A stretch of 22,159 bases of DNA from NCBI GenBank assembly GCA_934096315.1, contig CAKOLT010000020.1, positions 1 through 22,159 on the forward strand, in the 5' to 3' direction. Made by a program: the position numbers and the translations under genes. The stretch's first letter is position 1, and the number at the start of each line of letters is the position of its first letter. Shown here piece by piece: positions 8,693 to 15,676 of the stretch. This DNA is from an uncultured Bacilli bacterium (lineage in GTDB: Bacteria > Bacillota_I > Bacilli_A > RF39 > UBA660). The notes under the pieces are model-generated. The model saw only the letters and a program-made list of their open reading frames with translations. It was not told the DNA's origin and searched no databases.

Positions 8693-9777
8693 AGTGCTAA
8701 ATATTCTTCATAGGTTAAGTTTTTAGTCATTATTTCTTCTGCTATAACTCCGATATATCTATAGTGCCATGGTTCGTTTATGTATCCAGTTATATGTTCT
8801 TTATTTTCAGGATATCTTAGTATAAAACCATATTTATAGCAGTTACTTATAAGCCATGAGTACTCCATGCTATCTATTTTAATATAGGTATAGTCTTTAT
8901 TTAGTATATCTACTGCTAAGGCTGTTTGGTGTTCGGAAAAGCCAGCTTTAGCGGAGTATGTTTCTGCTAGAGGACCATCTTTTAGAACATAGTTGTTATA
9001 TAAGTTATTTTGGTAATCATATGATCTATATCCACTTCCAGCATAGAGTACTATATCTTCTTTTTTAGCGTCTTCAAGCATTTTTATAAAGGCTTCTTTA
9101 GCATCTTTTCTTAGTTTTTGGTTTTTAACAGAGTACTTTAAAGGAATTTCTTCTAGGTTCTCTGGGACAAAGTCTTTATTTAAATAGTTATATTTATTTA
9201 CGAGTACTAATAGGTCGTTTGGATTATCTACTTCTTTAGTGTGGGTATAAAATTCATAATCTAAGTTTATATTTACATAGGTTATTGCTTTGTCTATATC
9301 TAATTCATTATTATTATGTAAGTAGGTTAAGTATCTTTCGAGATAATCTTTTTTATAATAATTTATTTTATATATTTTAAAGATATTTTCATCATAGTTA
9401 GTATTTATTATGTATTTAATATCATTATCACTATAATTATTATATATTTGATTAATTTCTTTACCTGTATATCCTTTATCTAATAGAGAGTTAATATTTA
9501 TTATATAATCTTTGTTTTCTCTATAATCTATATCTAAATAGTCATTTAAGTATTTACTATTATAGAGGTCTTTTTTAATTATTTCTTCCAGTAATTTGGA
9601 GTATTTGTTAATGTTTTCAGTATCATTTAGAAAGGTGCTGATACTTTCTTTGGAGTAACCCATGTTTCTTAGTTCTATTTCTTTTAGGGTATTTGTTTTA
9701 TATAAGTATATATAGATGGTAGTTACTATAATTAGGAGTATTAATATTATTATATATATTTTATTATTCTTTTTCAT
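8677..9777 (-). CDS. Membrane-anchored VanY-type D-alanyl-D-alanine carboxypeptidase
   Basis: A 366-residue zinc peptidase of the VanY/DacB-like (peptidase M15B) family that removes the terminal D-Ala from wall stem peptides. An N-terminal hydrophobic helix (about residues 7-27) anchors it outside the membrane. The catalytic domain starts near residue 200 and contains SGYRS (248-252), S-E-H283-x6-D290 and EPWH338YR; H283, D290 and H338 match the zinc ligands. The 170 residues between anchor and enzyme are rich in Asn/Tyr/Asp and hold at least two related units with an LxxxGYS/T-xx-I pattern, probably helical repeats that position the enzyme in the wall. Start: ATG 9777 has AGGTG six bases upstream; the GTG at 9786 overlaps that site. 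Role in wall maturation is likely; a link to vancomycin resistance is not supported, as no other van gene is present. Confidence 0.88.
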   Translation of the reverse strand: MKKNNKIYIIILILLIIVTTIYIYLYKTNTLKEIELRNMGYSKESISTFLNDTENINKYSKLLEEIIKKDLYNSKYLNDYLDIDYRENKDYIININSLLDKGYTGKEINQIYNNYSDNDIKYIINTNYDENIFKIYKINYYKKDYLERYLTYLHNNNELDIDKAITYVNINLDYEFYTHTKEVDNPNDLLVLVNKYNYLNKDFVPENLEEIPLKYSVKNQKLRKDAKEAFIKMLEDAKKEDIVLYAGSGYRSYDYQNNLYNNYVLKDGPLAETYSAKAGFSEHQTALAVDILNKDYTYIKIDSMEYSWLISNCYKYGFILRYPENKEHITGYINEPWHYRYIGVIAEEIMTKNLTYEEYLALKKDL

Positions 9778-9795
9778 TTTCTTCACCTACTTATT

Positions 9796-9824
9796 ATTAT
9801 ACTAGAAAAAGAAGTAAATATAAA
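9796..9824 (-). promoter_or_regulatory. Probable promoter of the VanY-like gene
   Basis: On the minus strand TTTATA, a 17-bp spacer and TATAAT (plus coordinates 9796-9801) lie about 20 bases before the ATG at 9777. The -10 is perfect and the -35 matches four of six. Confidence 0.6.
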
Positions 9825-9864
9825 CTTTAATTTGTAATTAAATTTAAATATGTTTCATTTTTTG

Positions 9865-9893
9865 TTGAAATATTATGGAAATTATTATATAAT
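9865..9893 (+). promoter_or_regulatory. Promoter of the natAB-like operon
   Basis: TTGAAA (9865-9870), 17-bp spacer, TATAAT (9888-9893). The expected start of transcription near 9900 leaves only about nine bases before the ATG at 9909, so the leader is very short. Confidence 0.78.
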
Positions 9894-9908
9894 GTCTTTG
9901 GTGATATA

Positions 9909-10808
9909 ATGTTAGTTGTAGAGAATGTTAGAAAGAAATATGGTGAATTAGTTGCGGTTGATAACCTTAGTTTTACTGTAGGAGACGGGGAAATATTTGG
10001 ACTTCTTGGACTTAATGGTGCGGGAAAGACTACTACATTTAGAATGATTCTTGGACTTTTAGATGATTATACTGGTAATATTTATTTGGATGGTAAGAAG
10101 ATAGATTATTCTATAACTGATAATATTGGTTTTTTAACGGAAGAGAGAAGTCTTCTTACAAAGATGACTGTTTTAGAGCAGATAAAGTTTTATGGTGTTC
10201 TAAAGGGAATGAAAGAAGATAAAATAGAAAAAGAATTAGATAAGTGGTTAAAACGTTTCGGAGTCTTAGAATACAAAAATAAGAAGATAAAAGAGTTATC
10301 TAAGGGTAATCAACAAAAGATACAATTTATATCCGCGATTATACATAAACCAAAATTACTTATATTAGATGAACCCTTCTCAGGACTGGATCCTATTAAT
10401 GTGGAATTATTTAAAGAGATTATATTAGAGTTAAAGGATAGTGGTACTAGTATTATATTCTCTTCTCACAGGATGGAACATGTAGAGTTATTTTGTGAGA
10501 AACTTGTGGTACTAGTTCGTGGTAAAAGTGTTCTGGAGGGGTATTTAAAGGATATTAAAGAGGAATATAAGAAGAAGAATATTATTGTTAAGGGAGATAT
10601 TAATGTAGAAGAGATAAAGGCTTTACCTGGGGTTATTTCTCTAGAGCATGAGCAGGATAGTTATATTATAAAAATTAAAGATAATAGTTATGTAAATAAG
10701 ATATTTAAACAAATAAGTAAGTATGATAATATTACTAACTTTAGTGTAAATGATGCTACCTTAAATGAGATATTTATTGAGAAAGTGGGGCAGGTTTATG
10801 AAAAATAA
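9909..10808 (+). CDS. natA: ABC-2 type exporter ATPase (NatA-like)
   Basis: A 299-residue ATPase: Walker A GLNGAGKTT (34-42), signature LSKGNQQK (130-137), Walker B LLILDEP (150-156) and switch H187. The signature with NQQK and the following C-terminal ~80-residue domain are typical of NatA-type sodium or drug export ATPases that pair with an ABC-2 permease. The permease gene overlaps its end by 11 bases, so the two are made together. GGTGAT (9900-9905) is a weak ribosome site, and the leader is predicted to be about nine bases. The natA label means closest family type; the real substrate (Na+, peptide or drug) is not visible from sequence. Confidence 0.82.
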   Translation: MLVVENVRKKYGELVAVDNLSFTVGDGEIFGLLGLNGAGKTTTFRMILGLLDDYTGNIYLDGKKIDYSITDNIGFLTEERSLLTKMTVLEQIKFYGVLKGMKEDKIEKELDKWLKRFGVLEYKNKKIKELSKGNQQKIQFISAIIHKPKLLILDEPFSGLDPINVELFKEIILELKDSGTSIIFSSHRMEHVELFCEKLVVLVRGKSVLEGYLKDIKEEYKKKNIIVKGDINVEEIKALPGVISLEHEQDSYIIKIKDNSYVNKIFKQISKYDNITNFSVNDATLNEIFIEKVGQVYEK

Positions 10809-12105
10809 GTTAAAGTATTTAGTTAAGATGAGTATTAGAAAGAAGATGCATACTAAGTGGTTTTTAATAGCTAATGCAATATTTTTAGTACTAATAGTAG
10901 CCCTTGCTAATATTGATAATATAGTTAAATTCTTTGGGGGAGACTTTGAAAAGACTACGCAGATGCTTGTAATAGATAATGCTAATGTATATGAGGATTT
11001 TACAGAGGTATATGCAAGTAGTAATAAGTATTTTGAAGGTATATCTGAATTAAAAATAAGTAAGTATGATAAAGATTTAGAGACTGCTAAAAAGGAGGCT
11101 CTGGAGGACGAGGATAAGATAGTATTAGTTATAGATAATAGTGAAGAAGATTATTTAAAAGCAGAGTTAATTAGTTATAAGGGTGCTGATGTTTTAGTTA
11201 GTACATTTGTAACTAGTAGTCTAAATACTATTAAAAATAACTTAATAGTAAGTAAATATAATGTTCCACCATCAATGCTAGAAGATTTGAATAATTCTGT
11301 AATAGTAGATAATACTAGATTAGATGAAAAGGATTCTAATAAGTATAGTGAGGCAATAACTGGGGTTTTATTTCCTATTATAATATTACCATTCTTTATG
11401 CTTAGTATGTTTTTAATTGGAATGATTGGGGCAGAGGTTAATGAGGAGAAGACTAGTAAGAGTATGGAGATAATTATATCTAATGTCTCTCCGAAAGTAC
11501 ACTTTTTCTCTAAGGTAATTGCTGGTAATGCTTTTGTACTTGTGCAAGGGTTATTACTTCTTGTGTACTGTTTTATTGGGGTTATTATTAGAATAATAGT
11601 ATCTGGACCTAATATTATAAGCTCAGTACCTACGGAAGCTCAGGATATATTTAAAGTAATTGGAGAAAGTGGTATTGCTTCTAAACTTGGAGTAGTACTT
11701 CCTTTAACACTAATACTTATGATAATTACTTTTGTTGGATATTCTTTAGTAGCTGGTATTCTAGCTTCAATGACTACTAATCAGGAAGATTATCAACAAC
11801 TTCAGACACCGATTATTCTTATCTCTTTAGTAGGATACTATATATCTATGGTAGCATCTGTTTTTGAAGGATCAGTATTTATTAGGGTTATCTCTTATAT
11901 ACCATTTATATCTTCGGTATTATCTCCGGTACTTCTATTTTTAAATCAAATATCTATTTATGATGTATTAATTAGTATTGGACTTATGGTAGTTACTGTT
12001 TGGCTTCTTATTAAATATGGTCTTAGAATATATAAAGTAGGTATATTAAATTATTCTTCTACGGGATTATGGAAGAAGATGTTTAAGGCTGTTAAAAGCA
12101 AATAG
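10798..12105 (+). CDS. natB: ABC-2 type exporter permease (NatB-like)
   Basis: A 435-residue membrane protein. One helix at about 21-40 is followed by an extracytoplasmic segment of about 130 residues, then five or six helices in the second half, as in NatB/YhaP ABC-2 permeases with long first loops. A conserved EEKTSKSMEIIISN-like segment sits in the cytoplasmic region after the second helix, a hallmark of the family. ATG 10798 is preferred; an earlier in-frame start at 10765 would sit deep inside natA and adds only 11 unrelated residues. It overlaps natA by 11 bases, and GGGGCAGG just upstream is the likely ribosome site. A terminator follows 30 bases after the stop. Confidence 0.85.
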   Translation: MKNKLKYLVKMSIRKKMHTKWFLIANAIFLVLIVALANIDNIVKFFGGDFEKTTQMLVIDNANVYEDFTEVYASSNKYFEGISELKISKYDKDLETAKKEALEDEDKIVLVIDNSEEDYLKAELISYKGADVLVSTFVTSSLNTIKNNLIVSKYNVPPSMLEDLNNSVIVDNTRLDEKDSNKYSEAITGVLFPIIILPFFMLSMFLIGMIGAEVNEEKTSKSMEIIISNVSPKVHFFSKVIAGNAFVLVQGLLLLVYCFIGVIIRIIVSGPNIISSVPTEAQDIFKVIGESGIASKLGVVLPLTLILMIITFVGYSLVAGILASMTTNQEDYQQLQTPIILISLVGYYISMVASVFEGSVFIRVISYIPFISSVLSPVLLFLNQISIYDVLISIGLMVVTVWLLIKYGLRIYKVGILNYSSTGLWKKMFKAVKSK

Positions 12106-12133
12106 TTGTTTAAATTTATAGGGGTTATTTATG

Positions 12134-12160
12134 AAAGTTACGTGAAAACGTAATTTTTTT
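12134..12160 (+). terminator. Intrinsic terminator after natAB
   Basis: AAAGTTACGT (12134-12143), GAAA tetraloop, ACGTAATTTT (12148-12157) with one G-U pair, running into T7 (12154-12160). Confidence 0.82.
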
Positions 12161-12219
12161 GTGGTTAAAAAGGAGAAATAATATTTTTTTTAGTAATAAT
12201 ATTATATGAGGAGGAAGTT

Positions 12220-12372
12220 ATGAAAGAAATGTTATTAAATTTAATTGATAAAATAGATAGTGATAAGGACTCTGATGATGACTCTTTATTTTTTACTAAA
12301 AAAGAACTTGAAGTTTTGAAAAATAATATGGAAGAGGAAGAAGTTTATACTAAGATATATATAGATATATAA
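12220..12372 (+). CDS. Small acidic protein of unknown function (50 aa)
   Basis: An ORF of 50 codons between the natAB terminator and the typA promoter. It has a full AGGAGG (12209-12214) five bases before its ATG, which argues that it is translated. The product is acidic, with a DSDKDSDDDS stretch at 13-22 and an EEEE run at 38-41, a short amphipathic N-terminus and no membrane helix or cysteine. I recognise no family. I see no terminator after it and no clear promoter before it, so it may be co-transcribed with typA or driven by an AT-rich promoter I cannot define. Confidence 0.6.
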   Translation: MKEMLLNLIDKIDSDKDSDDDSLFFTKKELEVLKNNMEEEEVYTKIYIDI

Positions 12373-12386
12373 TTTTAAATATTTGT

Positions 12387-12415
12387 TTGCTTTTTTAGGA
12401 TAATTGTGTTATAAT
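12387..12415 (+). promoter_or_regulatory. Promoter of typA, extended -10 type
   Basis: TTGCTT (12387-12392), 17-bp spacer, TATAAT (12410-12415), with TG one base before the -10 (TGTTATAAT). It gives a leader of roughly 22 bases before the GTG start. Confidence 0.82.
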
Positions 12416-12444
12416 TTATATCTGCGAGTGAAGGAGGAATTATA

Positions 12445-14262
12445 GTGAATAATAATAAGATTAGAAATGTAGCAATTATTGCCCATGTAGACCATGGTAA
12501 AACAACTTTTGTAGATAAGTTATTACAAAAATCTCATACATTTAGGGATAATGAGAATGTAGATGAAAGGGCAATGGATTCTAATGATATAGAAAGGGAA
12601 AGGGGTATTACAATATTAGCTAAGAATACTGCTATTAATTATGATGGTTATCGTATAAATATATTAGATACTCCTGGTCATGCTGATTTTGGGGGAGAAG
12701 TAGAGAGAATCATGAATATGGTTGATGGGGTAATGCTTTTAGTAGATGCTTATGAGGGGACAATGCCTCAAACTAGGTTTGTACTTAAAAAAGCTTTAGA
12801 AGCTGGTGTTAAACCAATCGTGGTTATTAATAAAGTAGACAAGCCTACAAGTAGGGTTAAAGAAGTTCTTGATGAAGTAATAGACTTGTTTATAGAACTT
12901 GGGGCTGATGATTCACAACTTGATTTTAAAGTATGTTATGTGTCTGCTCTTAACGGAACATGTAGTTTAGATGATGATATTTCTACACAAAAAGAAGATT
13001 ATGATGATATATTTAAATTAATAATTAATGAAATACCTGCACCTGATACTGATGTTAATGCTCCACTTAAATTCCAACCAGCACTACTTGATTATAATGA
13101 TTATGTAGGTAGAATTGGTATTGGAAGAATTAAATCTGGAGAAATGAAAGTTAATGAGATGGTATCTTGTGTTAGAATAGATGGAAGTATTAAACAGTTT
13201 AGAATTCAGAAGATATTTGGGTTTATTGGTCTAAAGAAAGTAGAGATAGAGAAAGCTTCAGCTGGTGATATAGTTGCTATAGCAGGATTATCTGATATAT
13301 CAGTAGGAGAGACTATTTGTGATATTGGTAAAGAGGAAGCTCTTCCTATACTTAGAATAGATGAACCAACATTAAAGATGACATTTATGACTAATAATAG
13401 TCCTTTTGCAGGTAAAGAAGGTACTAAAATAACAGCTTCAAAAATAGAAGAGAGATTAAAAAGAGAAACAGAGAGAGATGTTAGTTTAAGAGTTGAGAAA
13501 TCTGGTAATGAGTCATTTATTGTATCTGGAAGAGGGGAACTTCATTTATCAATATTAATAGAGAATTTACGTAGAGAGGGTTTTGAGTTACAAATATCTA
13601 AACCAGAAGTTATTATTAAAGAGATAGATGGTGTTAAGTGTGAGCCATATGAGGATTTACAAATAGAGGTTCCTGAGGAATCCGTCGGAGCAGTAATAGA
13701 GAATTTAGGACTTCGCGGAGCAGTTATGTCTAATATGACTAATATTAATAATTTAGTTAGATTAAATTATAGTATTCCTTCACGTGGATTAATAGGGTTT
13801 AGTACTGATTTTATGACTATGACTAAGGGTTATGGTATATTAAATCATACATTTAGTGAATTTAGAGAAGTAGAGAATGTTAATATTGGAGAAAGAAAGT
13901 TTGGAGTTTTAGTTTCAATGGATAATGGTAAAGCTACAGCATATAGTTTAGGTAATTTAGAGGATCGTGGTACTATGTTTATTACCCCTGGTACTGAAGT
14001 ATATGAGGGTATGATAATTGGGGAATGTAATAGAGAGAATGATTTAGCAGTTAACCCCGTTAAGGGGAAACAATTAACTAATACAAGAGCAAGTGGGTCA
14101 GATCATACAGTGGTTTTAAAAAGACCTAGACAGATAACTTTGGAATATGCACTAGATTATATTAATAGAGATGAGTTTGTAGAGGTTACTCCTTTATCTA
14201 TTAGACTTCGTAAAGAGATATTAAATACGGAAGCAAGGAAGAAAGTGCAAAATAAGAAGTAA
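12445..14262 (+). CDS. typA: Ribosome-associated GTPase TypA/BipA
   Basis: A 605-residue translational GTPase of the EF-G/LepA superfamily that binds ribosomes and acts in 50S assembly and stress or low-temperature growth. G motifs are complete: HVDHGKTT (14-21), RGIT (53-56), DTPGH (75-79), NKVD (129-132), SALNG (167-171). The rest matches the domain II, EF-G III/V-like and C-terminal domains, and the length fits the usual ~610. It starts at GTG with AAGGAGG (12431-12437) seven bases upstream; no ATG gives a better fit. It is monocistronic or shares a transcript with the small acidic ORF before it; the terminator begins at its stop codon. Confidence 0.97.
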   Translation: MNNNKIRNVAIIAHVDHGKTTFVDKLLQKSHTFRDNENVDERAMDSNDIERERGITILAKNTAINYDGYRINILDTPGHADFGGEVERIMNMVDGVMLLVDAYEGTMPQTRFVLKKALEAGVKPIVVINKVDKPTSRVKEVLDEVIDLFIELGADDSQLDFKVCYVSALNGTCSLDDDISTQKEDYDDIFKLIINEIPAPDTDVNAPLKFQPALLDYNDYVGRIGIGRIKSGEMKVNEMVSCVRIDGSIKQFRIQKIFGFIGLKKVEIEKASAGDIVAIAGLSDISVGETICDIGKEEALPILRIDEPTLKMTFMTNNSPFAGKEGTKITASKIEERLKRETERDVSLRVEKSGNESFIVSGRGELHLSILIENLRREGFELQISKPEVIIKEIDGVKCEPYEDLQIEVPEESVGAVIENLGLRGAVMSNMTNINNLVRLNYSIPSRGLIGFSTDFMTMTKGYGILNHTFSEFREVENVNIGERKFGVLVSMDNGKATAYSLGNLEDRGTMFITPGTEVYEGMIIGECNRENDLAVNPVKGKQLTNTRASGSDHTVVLKRPRQITLEYALDYINRDEFVEVTPLSIRLRKEILNTEARKKVQNKK

Positions 14263-14279
14263 ATTGTTTACTTCTTTTT
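14254..14279 (+). terminator. Intrinsic terminator of typA
   Basis: AAGAAGTAAA (14254-14263) and TTTACTTCTT (14267-14276) are perfect 10-bp arms with a TTG loop and a T5 end. The TAA stop codon of typA lies in the left arm. Confidence 0.85.
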
Positions 14280-14295
14280 GAATGTGTGTTAAAAT
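14267..14295 (+). promoter_or_regulatory. Promoter of the unknown/addB unit, inside the typA terminator
   Basis: TTTACT (14267-14272), 17-bp spacer, TAAAAT (14290-14295) preceded by TGT, an extended -10 like that of typA and of the tRNA operon. The -35 overlaps the right arm of the typA terminator. Confidence 0.62.
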
Positions 14296-14320
14296 GTTTA
14301 TATAAGGAGGATTAGTGTAT

Positions 14321-15676
14321 ATGAGAATATATGAGGCAAAAAAGATACTTGGACTAGGAGAAGGTATTTTTTCAATTGATTATTTAAATGATGTATATAA
14401 GAATTTAGAAAAGAATAAGGATGTAGAGTTAGCATATAAGACTTATTATGATTATATTAATGGTATGAAAAAACTTAATACTTATGATATTGAAGCGTAT
14501 GTTAAAGGGTTTAATACTGATGTTAATACTTTAGATAGGAAGGATATTTCTTTAATGAGTATTAATATTAATAATAAGATAAGTTCTAGTTTACTTTTAT
14601 TTGAAAGAGATGCTGATAAGACTAAGAATGCTTTAATTTTATATGATAGTATGTATACTTATATGGAAGGTGAAATTACAAAGTTATTAGATTTATTAAT
14701 TGATACGTTTTATGATAAGAATAAAGAGTTAATTAATAGTTTACCATCTTTTGATATTTTAGATGAGAAGATATTAAAATTAAGGGAGGCTGTTGTTAGT
14801 AAATTTGTTAAGAATCCAAGTAATATTAATAATATTGTAAAAGTTATAGAAAGTGAACTTAATAATATTAAAGATAGTTTATATTTATTTAAGTTAGATT
14901 TTATTTCAAACAAGTGGGGAGATATTTTCTTAGTTAGTGAACTTAAGGATAAGTATTTAAAGGATTTTAAATCTTCAGGAGTGGATTTAAGTGATAAGTT
15001 TAAAGAAGAGGGGTTAAATATTTATAATAGATTTATAGAGCCCGCAAATAAGCTTAAGGAAGTGTTTACAGCAAATGGTATAAGAAGTAGTGTATATAAT
15101 GTTTTTTATAGTTCTATGCTTAAATGTAAGGACATTAATGATTTTGAGAGATTTTATGAATGTTCAGTATCTGGTATTGATTTTAAGGATACTAAAGAAG
15201 TAGAGAGATCTAATAAGTATTTAGATTTATTATATCCAGATTATCTTAATGATAATGTTGAATTATTTGTAAAAAGAAGTGGGTTTAAATATGAGGTAGA
15301 TCTTGTCCAAAAAAATAGGGTTTTAAATATAGATAATGATAGGTCAGATAATATTTTAGAGACTCTTCTTAGGTTAAATAATAAATATTTATTTTCGGGG
15401 GAGAAGTGTAGTTATAATATTCTTCTTGATGTTATAATGAGACTTTATAATGCTTATTTACATATAGTAAAGAAGGGGGATATTTATTATGCTGAGCTTC
15501 TAGAGAGAAATGGTAACAGTTTAGAGGTTATTAGTCGTACTGAAGCTCATAGTTTATCTGAGGTAATTAGATTAATGGATTTAAGTTATAGAATAAGGGG
15601 TAGTTTTGATAATATTGATTTTTGTTTTTCAAAAGATGAAGAATTAAAAAAAGCTGGTAGGGACAAGCATGTATGA
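14321..15676 (+). CDS. Unknown 451-residue protein coupled to addB
   Basis: I do not recognise this protein. It is soluble, mostly helical in look, Lys/Asp/Asn/Leu-rich, without membrane segments, signal peptide, Walker motifs or a cysteine cluster. A small C-terminal part (about 330-430) alternates hydrophobic and charged residues and could be a separate domain. ATG 14321 is used because AAGGAGG (14304-14310) is ten bases upstream; GTG 14315, two codons earlier, is only four bases from that site and is an alternative. Its last eight bases overlap the start of the AddB-like gene (ATGTATGA), so the two are translationally coupled and probably act together in DNA break repair or a related nuclease function; this is inference from context only. 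Confidence 0.75.
   Translation: MRIYEAKKILGLGEGIFSIDYLNDVYKNLEKNKDVELAYKTYYDYINGMKKLNTYDIEAYVKGFNTDVNTLDRKDISLMSININNKISSSLLLFERDADKTKNALILYDSMYTYMEGEITKLLDLLIDTFYDKNKELINSLPSFDILDEKILKLREAVVSKFVKNPSNINNIVKVIESELNNIKDSLYLFKLDFISNKWGDIFLVSELKDKYLKDFKSSGVDLSDKFKEEGLNIYNRFIEPANKLKEVFTANGIRSSVYNVFYSSMLKCKDINDFERFYECSVSGIDFKDTKEVERSNKYLDLLYPDYLNDNVELFVKRSGFKYEVDLVQKNRVLNIDNDRSDNILETLLRLNNKYLFSGEKCSYNILLDVIMRLYNAYLHIVKKGDIYYAELLERNGNSLEVISRTEAHSLSEVIRLMDLSYRIRGSFDNIDFCFSKDEELKKAGRDKHV

Noticed and set aside
8677..9777. Vancomycin resistance gene cluster
   Set aside because: Only a VanY-type peptidase is present, with no vanH/vanA/vanX or VanRS; such enzymes are common wall-maturation proteins.
9778..9786. 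GTG 9786 as start of the VanY-like gene
   Set aside because: Same situation: it lies inside the AGGTG ribosome site of ATG 9777.
12159..12184. Possible promoter TTGTGG/TAATAT before the small acidic ORF
   Set aside because: The spacer is only 14 bp and the -35 overlaps the T-run of the natAB terminator.
14710..14913. Minus-strand reading frame of 67 codons inside the unknown gene
   Set aside because: No ribosome site, hydrophobic low-complexity product, lies fully antisense to a well-supported gene; a shadow of AT-rich coding sequence.
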